A stretch of 64,000 nt of DNA. Source: Flaveria trinervia. Lineage: Eukaryota > Streptophyta > Magnoliopsida > Asterales > Asteraceae. Position 1 is the stretch's first letter. Each line of letters opens with the position of its first letter. The stretch covers positions 30,241,791 through 30,305,790 of the forward strand of contig CM046453.1 of NCBI GenBank assembly GCA_025506515.1, in the 5' to 3' direction. Of this stretch, positions 35,941 through 45,845 are shown in pieces. The position numbers and the translations under genes were made by a program. The notes under the pieces are model-generated. The model did not search any database, was not told the DNA's origin, and saw only the letters and a list, made by a program, of their open reading frames with translations.

Positions 35941-37286
35941 GAGGTCTGGTGGGGAATTGAGTGAAAACACACTTGGTGTTAAAACTCAATTTGGACGGGT
36001 GTGGATTCCTCGTTTCGGGAATCTACATAAGAAGATTATGGACAAAGCTCACAAGACCCAATACTCTATCCATCCTGGTGCCACAAAGATGTACCAAGAC
36101 ATGAAGAAGGATTATTGGTGGCCGGGTATGAAGCGTGACGTGCTGGAGTATGTGAGCAAATGCCTTACTTGTTTGCAAGTGAAGGCGGAACATCAAAAGC
36201 CATATGAAGATCCAACCTTTGGATATACGGAATAGAAGTGGGAGCACATCACCATGGATTTCATTATAAAGCTGCCGCATACTCCGAAAGGATACGATGC
36301 CATATGGGTGATTGTTGACCGCTTGACGAAGAGTGCTCACTTCCTACCAATCCGCGAGACATATTCATCCGAGAGGTTGGCTGACCTGTTCATCAAGGAG
36401 GTTGTAACTCGTCATGGTGTACCAGTGTCCATTGTGTCTGATCGTGACACCCGGTTTACGTCTAAATTCTGGAAGAAATTCCACAATGCCATGGGAACGA
36501 GGTTACATATTAGCACGGCTTATCATCCCCAAACTGTGGTCAGTCAGAACGGACCATCCAGACGTTGGAAGACATGCTTCGGGCATGTGTGATTGACTTT
36601 GAAGGAAGTTGGGACAACCACTTACCGTTAGCCGAATTCTCGTAGAACAATAGTTATCATGCCAGCATTGGTATGCCACCATACGAGATGCTATACGGTA
36701 GGAAATGCAGAACACCCATTTGTTAGGGTGACATGGTCAGAAAGAGTTGGGAAACGTCGCGGTAATCGAGGCTACGACCGAGAAGCTGGAGAGGATCAAA
36801 GCCTTCATGAAGGCAGCTAAAGATAGACAAAGTCGTATGCCGATAAACGACACAGACTGATTGAGTTCCAGGGGGTGACCGGGTCATGTTGAAGGTCTGA
36901 CCTTGGAAGGGTATTATCTGATTTAGGAAGCGGGGCAAGTTGAGCCCAAGGTATGTAGGCCCTTTCCGAATCATTGTTCGAGTGGGAGAGGTGGCCTATA
37001 GATTGGAGTTTCCATATGAGTTAAGTGGATTCACCCGACATTCCATGTATCTCATTTGAGAAAGTGTAGCTGATGATAAGACATGATTGTTCCATGGAGG
37101 ACATTGAAGTTGATGAAAGGCTCAATTATGTAGAGCAACCAGTGGCAATAATTGATCGTAAAGAGAAGAGACTGAGGTAAAGTGGTTCCTCTTGTGCGTG
37201 TACAGTGGAAGCACAGGAAGGGATCTGAGTTACATGGGAGACTGAGGAGGAGATGAGGCAGATTATCCTCATCTGTTCGAGAATAA
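35941..37286 (+). pseudogene. Gypsy-2 integrase and C-terminal region
   Basis: [20 protein letters not shown] with CLTCLQVK forms the zinc finger. [15 protein letters not shown] and [13 protein letters not shown] carry two catalytic Asp. A small deletion near 36537 shifts the frame before the Glu-containing block (SERTIQ in Gypsy-1), and the C-terminal part after 36600 is broken by several shifts and stops, ending at a stop near 37286. Confidence 0.9.
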
Positions 37287-37308
37287 CAGGTTTCGGGGAC
37301 GAAACCTA

Positions 37309-37324
37309 TATAAGGGAGTGGACT
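37309..37324 (+). other. Gypsy-2 polypurine tract
   Basis: ATAAGGGAGTGGACTT immediately before the 3' LTR. Confidence 0.8.
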
Positions 37325-38080
37325 TGTAACGCCCGCCTATTTTACAAATCAAGATATAAAGAATAAAAGCAAGAAAGGAAATAAAGTCCAAGTGGAGGGA
37401 CTAAAAGTGTCCAAAAGGACAAAACTTTCAAAAGTTGGTGTAAAGGGGAGTATGGCCGCCCACCCTCACCTCACTTCACCATTTTTCTCGGTTTTAGAGA
37501 GAGAGCGGAGAAAAACTCTCGGTTGAAGATAGGAAGAAGAAGAGAAGTCGAATTCAAGGTAAGAATTCAAGGTTTTTTATGCTTTTATGTCGGGTTTTAT
37601 CCCGGTTATGTGCTTGTATGCTTATGGTTGTGTTTGTGCGGGTGTGTGTGTGTTTTGGTGTTGTTTTTAGGTGTTTTGAACTCTTTGCAAGCGGGTTAAA
37701 AGGAAGAACACCCAAGTTGCACCAGGTGAGTTCTAGACCCTGGTTTTTACATGTTTTGAACATATTTGGGGCTGAAAACGTATTAAAATGATTTTTACAA
37801 AGTGTGTGATACCCGTATGTATGTGTATGTGGATGTTCGTTCTGGATGGTGTATAGGCTACCCATGTTTAGAATAGCCACATTATGCTTAGAACGGATGG
37901 ATTCGATGATTAGGATTGAAATATCCTAGAAACATGTTTGCAGAATGACCATACGCCTAGATAAGTGTTCATACGTCTGAAACTGCCTTAGAAAGAATTA
38001 AGTGTAAGTCATGCCCTAAACATTAACCCATACGCCCAAAATTTGCCTTAGAAATGTTTAAGTTCTGCCATGTGCCTGAC
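37325..38080 (+). repeat. Gypsy-2 3' LTR, truncated by Copia-A
   Basis: Aligns with 30181-30955 or so of the 5' LTR, including both donor-like sites. It stops within the CATGCG array where Copia-A begins. Confidence 0.93.
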
Positions 38081-38861
38081 TGTTGGACCAAAAGAACCAA
38101 TGAGCCTGATCAGAGAAACCTCTAAGTCCACAGGACCTCACAACAGCTGAAGAAGACCTGATCAGCTGTTCTACAAAGTTAAGAATACAACTGCTGAAGT
38201 ATTTCTGAAGTACTGAAGACAAAGACGGAGACAACAGCTGAGATCTAAGTCTGAAGACTTCAACAAGTACTGAAGACAAAGACTGAAGATCACAGCTGAA
38301 AGACCAAAGTCTGATGTTCAAGTATTGAAGACATCAGCTGATGTTAACAGCTGATGACAACAGCTGAAAAGGGCTTCTTCAGTTGTTGTGATGGTTTTTC
38401 TTCATCAGTAGTTTTCTTTTCCTTTCAGTAGTTTGTTTACTTTTCAGTACTTGTAAACAACTGAAGAGGTTGTTCTTCAGTTGTTGTAGTATCAGTAGTT
38501 TTATGTTTTTCAGTAGTTGTAAATAAGATGTTTTAACACTTAGGAACATTTGTAAGAAGATGTCAGTTGTTGACATCTTCAGTAGTTGTTAAACATCAGT
38601 AGTTATAAAACGGTTACATGTCACTTTCAAGTGACATCAGCCTACGTCACTCTTTCCTTTATAGGAGGATGACTCACCTGTAATCGTGCCTTTGAGGCCG
38701 ACAATCTTAATGCAATATTCCTTTTGTCGGATATTTCTCTCTCTATAACAAAATTCTTTTATCGTTTTATATCGAATGTTCTTGCTTGAATTTGTCTAAT
38801 TCTGAGCTATTCCGCTGCTATATCTGTTCTATCGATTAAACCAAGAGCTGAGATCCTAACA
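38081..38861 (+). repeat. Copia-A 5' LTR
   Basis: 781 bp, TGTTGG to CCTAACA. U3 is full of ACTGAAG, CAGCTG and CTTCAGTAGTT words but lacks the regular 31-bp tandem of Copia-B. TGACATCAG and ACGTCAC lie just before a weaker TATA (CTTTATAGGAGG near 38660). Confidence 0.93.
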
Positions 38862-38863
38862 AA

Positions 38864-38875
38864 TGGTATCAGAGC
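38864..38875 (+). other. Copia-A primer-binding site
   Basis: TGGTATCAGAGC, two bases after the LTR; initiator-Met type. Confidence 0.9.
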
Positions 38876-39068
38876 AGGTTAAATTTGATCGATCTAACAA
38901 TTGATCATTGAAACTGTTCAATCGCTCTAAGTTTAATCGAATTAGCAAATTCGCAAGGATCTGTTATAGAGATTGAGAGTGTATCGCTTCTGGCCGTTTT
39001 ATTTGAGGTTCTGTGTGGTTTTGAGCTAAATTATTGTGATTTTACTTGAATCTGTCTGATTTTCCACA

Positions 39069-41899
39069 ATGACTACTTCTTCGAATGATCCTTTCAATAC
39101 TGGATCCTCTACCAAGCCTCCGATCTTGGTGAGGAATGAGTATAACATTTGCAGAGAAGATTGCTCCATCACCTGTCTGTCAATAGCTCAGGTTGTTGGA
39201 CATCTGTGGTACATGGACCACATAAGCCAATGGTGAATGATCCGGAAACAAACCAGTTGGTTCCAAAGAAGAAGGAGCAATACTCCGATGAGGACAAGAA
39301 GTTGTTTGAAATCGATGCAAAAGCCCATGGAATTTTGGCTATGGCTATTCCTAATGAGATTTACTCTGGGCTTCTGCATTGTGAGTCTGCTCACGACCTC
39401 TGGAAGCCATCAAAGAACAATTTGGTGGTACTGATGAGGTTTTAGCAAACAACAGGGAAATCCTCGCCCAACAATATGAGACTTTCTCTCATAGAAAGGG
39501 TGAGACTCTGACTCAACAATTTGAGCGGTTTTCATGTTTAATCTCTGAATTGAAAATGGTTAAACATGAATATACCAGGAGTCAGATGAACCATAGATTC
39601 CTAAGATCACTGCCTGAGAGATGGAACACATATACCATTGTTCTACGCTCAAATGCTGATGTTGATCGCCTATCTCTCACCCAACTTCATGGGAAACTGC
39701 TTACATTCGAGAGAGATAGAGCAGAAAAGGAAATTGGTTTCATCTGGCAAGCTTATTGAGGATTTTGTCCAAGGGAACACTGCCCTGATTGGACATCAAG
39801 AGTCAGAATATGTATCATCTGAAAGCCAGTATGATGAGCATATTGATTTTCTACAAACACTTCTGAGCCTGCCTTTGTGAGTGTTGATAGTTATTCTGCT
39901 GGTAGTAATAGTGACAATCTATGTTTCATCATGGATGATCTCAAGGGGATTGCTGATGATGACTTAGAAGAGATGGATATTTTGAGCCAAATGGCCTTGA
40001 TAAATATCAGATCTCAGAAGTTCTACAAAAGAACTGGAAGGAAATTCCCAGGACTCTCTGGCAAAACAAAGTTGGTTTTGACAAGAGTAAGTTGAAGTGC
40101 CATAAATGCCACAGGCTTGGACACTTTGCAAGAGAATGTAGATCATCTGGATCTAACTCTCCTGCACCTTTTGTGACTTTCCTGGCAATAGTCAACAAAA
40201 TAGAGGGCAACAACCTGTCAATTCTGGTTATCATCATCAACCACAATCTCCTGCATATTTTGTTCCACAGGGGCCAATGCCATATCCATACCCCTGCTAT
40301 TACATGCCACAACCAGGCCAGGTTCAAGCACCCACTGCTCAGCAACCACATGCACTCCCTGAGCCTCAACCATCCCAATCTCATCAACCTAATCAACTTC
40401 AACAACACAGCTTCTTCACACCAGGAGTTGTTGACTGGAGCAGTTACCAGATGATGTGTCTGGTAATGAACAACTGTTCTCAGGTGCTGGTCAACATGGT
40501 GGTGAGCATCCTTTTGGAAATCTAGCTCTCATGACTTTGGAATCCTCTGATGGATCATCCTCAAGTACCTCTTCAACACAGGTATCACAGGTATCCTCTG
40601 AGGCTAAGGCCAAATATGTTCTGAAACTTGCATAGCAGCATTTGCCTCTATTAGAGAAGCAATGTGGCTTTAATCAATAAAAATGTAGAGCTAGAACAAC
40701 AATTTCCAAAAATAAAGCTGAGTTTGAGTCTGTGCTGAAAGAGAAAACTGATGAGATTTATAAATTAAAATGCCAAATCTCTGATGATAAGGCTAGGGAG
40801 GATGTACTCTTAGAGAAGTACATAGACCTCAAAGATACTCTTGCTGTCACCCAGGTAGAGTGTGATCGATGGGTACAATCTTGCAAGGGCTTTGAAATGC
40901 TTCTTAGTAAGCAAACACTTCCAATGTGAAGTTTGGAATTGGTTATAATCACACTGCTCCTCCTACAGATTTTGCTTCAAGAGCAGGAGTAGAATCTGAT
41001 GGAGAAAGTAATGACCAATCCACCTCATCATGTGATTCACTACTTGATAAAGCACCATCAGTAGTTGAAGTCAGTAGTAATCCCTGTGAACCTATCAGCT
41101 GATATTGATGGTTCAACTGCTGACACTCACATGATCAATGAGTTGATCAACCCAAGTGTTCCCTAGAAGTACTGAAGGTACTGGAGAGCAGGGGATAACA
41201 TCTGGAGTTCAAATCCCAATGACTGACAGCACTGAGAGAAGAAAACTGTTAGTAGGAAGGATTTGAAGCCTACTAAGGAAGTTGACAAGAAGGCAAAAAG
41301 TGCTTCTAAACTGCTGAAGAGCAAGTCTTCAGTAGTTTCATCTTCTTCAGTTGATGATCAACAGAAGATGAAGAAGAAACCATGTGAAATATGTGGTCTA
41401 TTCAATCATCTCACAGATGATTGTTGGTACAAAAAGGGATCCAAACTCAAACAAAAGGAGAAAATTAAAGAAACTTGGCTAAAATGAAAACTGAGTTTGA
41501 GTCCAAGTTTGTACTAGCAGCATCAAATCCTGTTACTCCTATGTCCAAAAAGAAATCTAAAAGGGAAGGAGTGCAACAGGCAATAGCTGAGGTTGCTCAA
41601 AAGAAGATGGTGCAACACAAGAACTCATCATCAAACACCAATACCAATGTGTCTGAAGAGCTGAAAGCTCTTCCCAGAATCAGACACAGCTGGTAATGAT
41701 GGTTCAACATCTGTTGGGAAGAGTTAACCAACTTGATGGCCCTGTGTTGAAACCCCAGAAAAGGAGATCCAAGCAAAGGATTCCTCTTCTACACCATCTC
41801 CTTCACCTCAAGCTATTGTGCCCAATAAACCTATTAGTTTACCATCTATTGATGAGACCAGGCCAAAACCAAAAGGTTTGGGTCTCCAAAACTAACTGA
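39069..41899 (+). pseudogene. Copia-A gag with two zinc knuckles
   Basis: ATG 39069 gives MTTSSNDPFNTGSSTKPP. The capsid domain follows in shifted frames: KKKEQYSDEDKKLFEIDAKA, RSQMNHRFLRSLPERW, LSLTQLHGKLLTFERD. First knuckle CHKCHRLGHFAREC near 40095. A Pro/Gln-rich segment (40280-40450) and a coiled-coil-like stretch (40730-40920) precede a second knuckle CEICGLFNHLTDDC near 41380. It ends VWVSKTN and TGA at 41897-41899. About eight frameshifts relative to Copia-B. Confidence 0.88.
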
Positions 41900-41909
41900 T
41901 TGTTTATTT

Positions 41910-43704
41910 ATGCAGGTCTCTTCAACATGCCAAAGTAGCATCTGGTATGTAGACAGTGGGGGATCTATGCATATGACTGGGAACAACTCACTTCTTAATG
42001 ACTACTCTCCAGGAAGGAAGGGTTTTTGTTCCTTTGGCAATGATGCAAGAGGTTACATCATAGGGAAGGGCTTTGTTTCCAATGGGGAAATAAGGTTTGA
42101 TGATGTCAACCATGTGGAAAATCTCAAGTATAACCTCTTGAGTGTCAGTCAATTGTGTGACAAAGGCCATGTTGCCCTTTTCACAAGCCAGAACTGCAGG
42201 ATTCTGTCATCCAAAGTTCTGAGTTTGATTGACAAGGTATTGGATGCTCACACTCTCCTGAAGGCCAACAGGATAGGAAGAGTGTATGCCTTAGATCTTT
42301 CCAAGAAAATAGATCTCAAAGGCCATCCTTGCCTATTTTCCAAGGCCTCTCCTCAAGAATCTAATCTATGGCATAGAAGGCTGGGACATGTTAACTTCAA
42401 GACATGAATCAGCTGATACACCATAGTTTAGTAAGGAATGCCTATGAAGGAGTTCAAGTGTGAAAACAACTGCACTGCTTGTTTGAAAGGAAAACAGCAC
42501 AAGGTTTCATTCCCACCTATTGAAGACCCAAAGTCCACTGCCTGCTTACAACTTCTTCACATGGATCTCTTTGGTCCTGTGAGAGTGATGAGCATGGCAC
42601 AGAAGAAATACTGTCTGGTAATTGTGGATGATTACTCCAGATTTGTATGGACTTTCTTTCTACATTCAAAGGATGAAGCTGCACAGAAGATCATAAACTT
42701 TGTGTTGTATGCTGAGAAGCAGTATTCCCTCTCAGTCAAGTGTATTAGAAGTGACAATGGAACAGAATTCAGGAACAATACACTTGATGAGTTCTACCTT
42801 TCCAAGGGAATAAAGAGGCAGTTAGTATTCCAAGAACACCTGAACAGAATGGAGTTGTGGAGAGAAAAACAGGACCCTCATTGAAGCTGCAAGGTCTATG
42901 TTGGCTGATTCTGGACTGCCATTGACCTTTTGGGCTGAAGCTGTCAACACAGCATGCTATGTGCAGAATAGAGTGCTAATAAATCAGAGGTTGATGAAGA
43001 CTCCATATGAAGTTCTGCATCATTTGGCCCCTCTAATTTCATTCTTTAGAGCATTTGGGTGTCCCTGTTTCATTCTCAACACAAAGGATCAGCTCCAGAA
43101 ATTTGATCCTAAGGTGGATGCAGGGTACTTTGTTGGTATTCATCAACTTGCAAGGCATACAGAGTCTTCAACTGCAGAACAAAGATGGTTGAAGAGACTC
43201 TACATGTCAAGTTCAATGAATCTCCAAAGGACAAGATTCCACAAAGCCCTGTGGAGCTCTTTGATTTGGACATACTGCAATATGTTCCTTATCAATCTCC
43301 TGCTGTTGCTCCTGTCAATAGTTCACCACCTGGTGTTACTGCTGAAGATGATGATGATAGTAGTAATCACCTCTTCAGGTTTAGTGACCAACTGCCTGAG
43401 TCCTCTAAACCTGATGCTCCTGTAGCTCCAGCAGCACCATCCACAACAAATGCTGATGAGATTTCTGCATCCTCAACTTCATTTGAGTTGCCACCATCTT
43501 CATGGTTTCAAGAATCTGCATCAACATCTGCTGCTGCCGAAGGTCCTACAAACACTTGCACAGATTTGATTGTTTACCAAGAGCTGAAAAATCACCCAAT
43601 CTCAAATCCTTGGTGATATCAATGCTGGTGTTTCAACCAGAAGCCAGTTGTCCAATTTCTGCTTCTATGCTCTCTTCATCAGTCAGCTAGAGCCAAAGAA
43701 CTAT
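41910..43704 (+). pseudogene. Copia-A protease and integrase, truncated by the gap
   Basis: ATG 41910, ten bases after the gag stop. SIWYVDSGGSMHMTG holds the protease DSG. GAG-pre-integrase follows (NHVENLKYNLLSVSQLCDKG, LWHRRLGHVNF), with a frameshift at 42407, then CTACLKGKQH, LLHMDLFGPVRVMSM and SDNGTEFRNNTLDEF. A one-base shift disrupts the Glu-containing PEQNGV block near 42840. The C-terminal part continues from 42898 in shifted frames to the gap. Confidence 0.9.
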
Positions 43705-43804
43705 NNNNNNNNNNNNNNNNNNNNNNNNNNNNNNNNNNNNNNNNNNNNNNNNNNNNNNNNNNNNNNNNNNNNNNNNNNNNNNNNNNNNNNNNNNNNNNNN
43801 NNNN
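43705..43804. other. Assembly gap, 100 N
   Basis: Exactly 100 unknown bases, a usual placeholder size. The left edge is in the middle of Copia-A; the right edge is unrelated AT-rich DNA. From Copia-B and the Gypsy-2 5' LTR, at least about 8 kb (6.6 kb of copia plus 1.4 kb of gypsy LTR) is expected here. Confidence 0.97.
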
Positions 43805-44648
43805 ATATATAATTTTATTATATAATATGATAAGAATCAATATTTTGCATATTGATTTTTCACATTGTATTTGTAAGTAATCAATAATAAAAAGTGAGTA
43901 AAAAGTGTAAGTTCTAATATTATTGGTATTATTTGCATATTGATTCTTAATTTTATTTGTACCATTTCTACATCTATAGTAGTCGTATATTCTATCGATG
44001 TCTATAAATCTAAATGTATTTATGGTAGATGAAATGAAACTTAAAGAATAATATAGGTAATTAACAAATACATTAACATGCGAAACCAATACTTGATTCA
44101 TAAACATCGAAGACTTTATGTATATATAATATTTGAGTTATGTTGGTTAACAATATATTTTTCTCTAATAATTTAAGCGTCTATACTTTAATTACTCGCG
44201 GATTTTTAATGTAGGTTAAACCTGTATGAACATATTGTTAAAAAATAAACCAAAGTTGGATAGTAATTGTCTTTATTGTGGGTTTAGGCATACAAAACAC
44301 ATCGTTTATGCAAAATAGTAAATCTAGTGTATGTGTCTTATTTTTTTTATGAAGTAACTTCTTCTATTGAAAGTGAAAATAAAAAATTAGATTTATAATT
44401 TACGAATCTCTAAATATTTGTTTGTATTCAATACTAATGTACGATTTTTTTTTTTTTTTTCTAAAGTTTATTCTTTATCTAAAAATAAAACAATTTGAAC
44501 TCATTAGAGTTTTGATATATTACAACGTGATGCAAATATGAATCTTATTATGAAAAGTAGTCAAAATCAGAGTAACTCAAGTTATGTTGAACATAGCTCA
44601 GCTCTTGAAATTAAACCCATTGATTTTCTCCCCCCTGTATGTCTTTAA
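43805..44648. other. AT-rich non-coding stretch
   Basis: No gene seen. Contains a poly-T run at about 44447-44460 and two related TTTGCATATTGATT words (43844, 43931). Confidence 0.4.
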
Positions 44649-44801
44649 CACTACAAAGACTTAAAAAATTGCGGCGACACCTTTAGCGGCGATATGCATT
44701 TAGTGGCGACACTTTAGCGGATGACCACTATTAGTGGCGACAAGTCCCACTAAAGGTTGGCGATCCTCTGTTTATTGTACTAACTCATATTTGGTCGTTC
44801 A
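44649..44801 (+). mobile_element. Left end of a CACTA-type DNA transposon
   Basis: Begins CACTACAAAGACTTAAAAAA (terminal inverted repeat type of plant CACTA elements), preceded by TAA, a 3-bp site. Subterminal GCGGCGACA, TTTAGTGGCGACA and TTTAGCGGCGATA words repeat. Copia-B is inserted at 44802; related words resume at 57104-57185. No matching right terminus was found. Confidence 0.7.
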
Positions 44802-44905
44802 TGTTGGACCAAAAGAACCAATGAGCCTGATCAGAAAAACCTCTAAGTCCCACAGACATCACAACAACTGCTGAAGACTTGATCAGCTGTTTGACAAAGT
44901 CTGAA

Positions 44906-45054
44906 GACTTCAACAGCTGAAGACTAAAGTACTGAAGACTTCAACAGCTGAAGACTAAAGTACTGAAGACTTCAACAGCTGAAGACCAAAGTCTGAAGAT
45001 CAACAGCTGAAGACTAAAGTACTGAAGATCAACAGCTGAAGTACAAAGACTGAA
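44906..45054 (+). repeat. 31-bp tandem array in Copia-B U3
   Basis: Five tandem units of 31, 31, 30, 29 and 28 bp starting at 44906, 44937, 44968, 44998 and 45027. Each carries GACTTCAACAGCTGAAGAC (or GATCAACAGCTGAAG in the last two) followed by AAAGTACTGAA. Repeated upstream of the TATA boxes, so enhancer-like. The 3' LTR copy starts near 56366 with small deletions. Confidence 0.85.
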
Positions 45055-45364
45055 GACATCAGCTGATGACAACAGCTGAAGTTCAAGTACAAGTACTGAA
45101 GCCTTCAGAGTTTGTTACAACAGCTGAAGAAGCATTCTTCAGTTGTTGTGATGGTTTCCTTTCAGTAGTTTTCTTTTTGTTTCAGTATTTGTAAAACGAC
45201 TGAAGAGCATGTTCTTCAGTCGTTGTAGTTTCAGTAGTTTCTTTTCAGTAGTTGTAGTGATAGTTAACACTTAGTATTTTTGTAAGAAGATGTCAGCTGT
45301 TTTGACATCTTCAGTAGTTGTGTTAACTTTCAGTAGTTGAATAATTCTGTTAGATGTCACTATC

Positions 45365-45430
45365 AAATGACATCAGCAGACGTCACATCTCCTATATAAG
45401 GAATGTTCCACCACATTCTATATAAGGGAT
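45365..45430 (+). promoter_or_regulatory. Copia-B LTR promoter: as-1-like site and duplicated TATA
   Basis: TGACATCAGCAGACGTCAC (an ACGT-core, TGACG-like pair) is followed by TATATAA at 45393-45399 and, about 26 bp on, a second CTATATAAGGGATG. Copia-A has TGACATCAG and ACGTCAC at the same place, so the site is conserved in the family. TGACG pairs bind TGA-type bZIP factors in plants; binding here is inferred. Confidence 0.65.
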
Positions 45431-45621
45431 GATTGACCTGATTGTAAGTGTGACATTTTGCCACCACGAAAGCGCGTATTGAATGAAATATTTGATTTGC
45501 AGAATTCTTTCTATAATCGTTTGTTCTTACTTTGAATATCAACTGTATTCTTGTGAATTGTTTGATTTCATTGTTATTTCGCTGCAATACTCAATAATCA
45601 ATCAACGTGATCACTGATCCT

Positions 45622-45633
45622 TGGTATCAGAGC
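45622..45633 (+). other. Copia-B primer-binding site
   Basis: TGGTATCAGAGC, initiator-Met type, one base after the shortened 5' LTR. Confidence 0.9.
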
Positions 45634-45845
45634 AGGTTAATCATTGATCGATCTAACAATTGATCATTGAAACTGCTAATCGATATCTGCATTTGATTGA
45701 ATTGGCATATTTGCAAGAAATGGTTATAGTTAAATTGAATTCTGCTACTTTCGTTTTATTGCTTTCTTTTCTCTTGGTTCAATTTGGTCTGTTGTGTTCT
45801 GTTCTAAATCTGTTAAAACTTAATTGATTTTGGTTGAATCTGAGA

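Larger units (their letters stand above)
30181..38080 (+). mobile_element. Gypsy-2: Ty3/gypsy LTR retrotransposon, 3' LTR truncated
   Basis: Same family group as Gypsy-1, opposite strand, with its own LTR subtype. 5' LTR 30181-32373; 3' LTR from 37325, interrupted at 38081 by Copia-A. Left flank TTATA. The two LTR starts differ by few substitutions and several single-base indels, so it is young. The gag-pol order is as in Gypsy-1. The rest of its 3' LTR (about 1.4 kb) should lie beyond Copia-A but is not in the window, most likely hidden in the gap. Confidence 0.93.
38081..43704 (+). mobile_element. Copia-A: Ty1/copia element, cut off by the assembly gap
   Basis: Same family as Copia-B. It starts TGTTGGACCA inside the Gypsy-2 3' LTR, so it inserted later than Gypsy-2. 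It runs through gag, protease and integrase and stops at the gap at the point corresponding to 50531 in Copia-B (ISQLEPKNY). Reverse transcriptase, RNase H, third ORF and 3' LTR are absent. The base pairs just left of the LTR are CTGAC; the matching duplication cannot be seen. Confidence 0.93.
44802..45620 (+). repeat. Copia-B 5' LTR
   Basis: TGTTGGACCA to CTGATCC. Compared with the 3' LTR (ending CTGATCCTAACA) the last five bases and the bases before the primer site are missing. U3 is built from ACTGAAG/CTTCAGT, CAGCTG and GTACTGAAG words. Confidence 0.95.
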
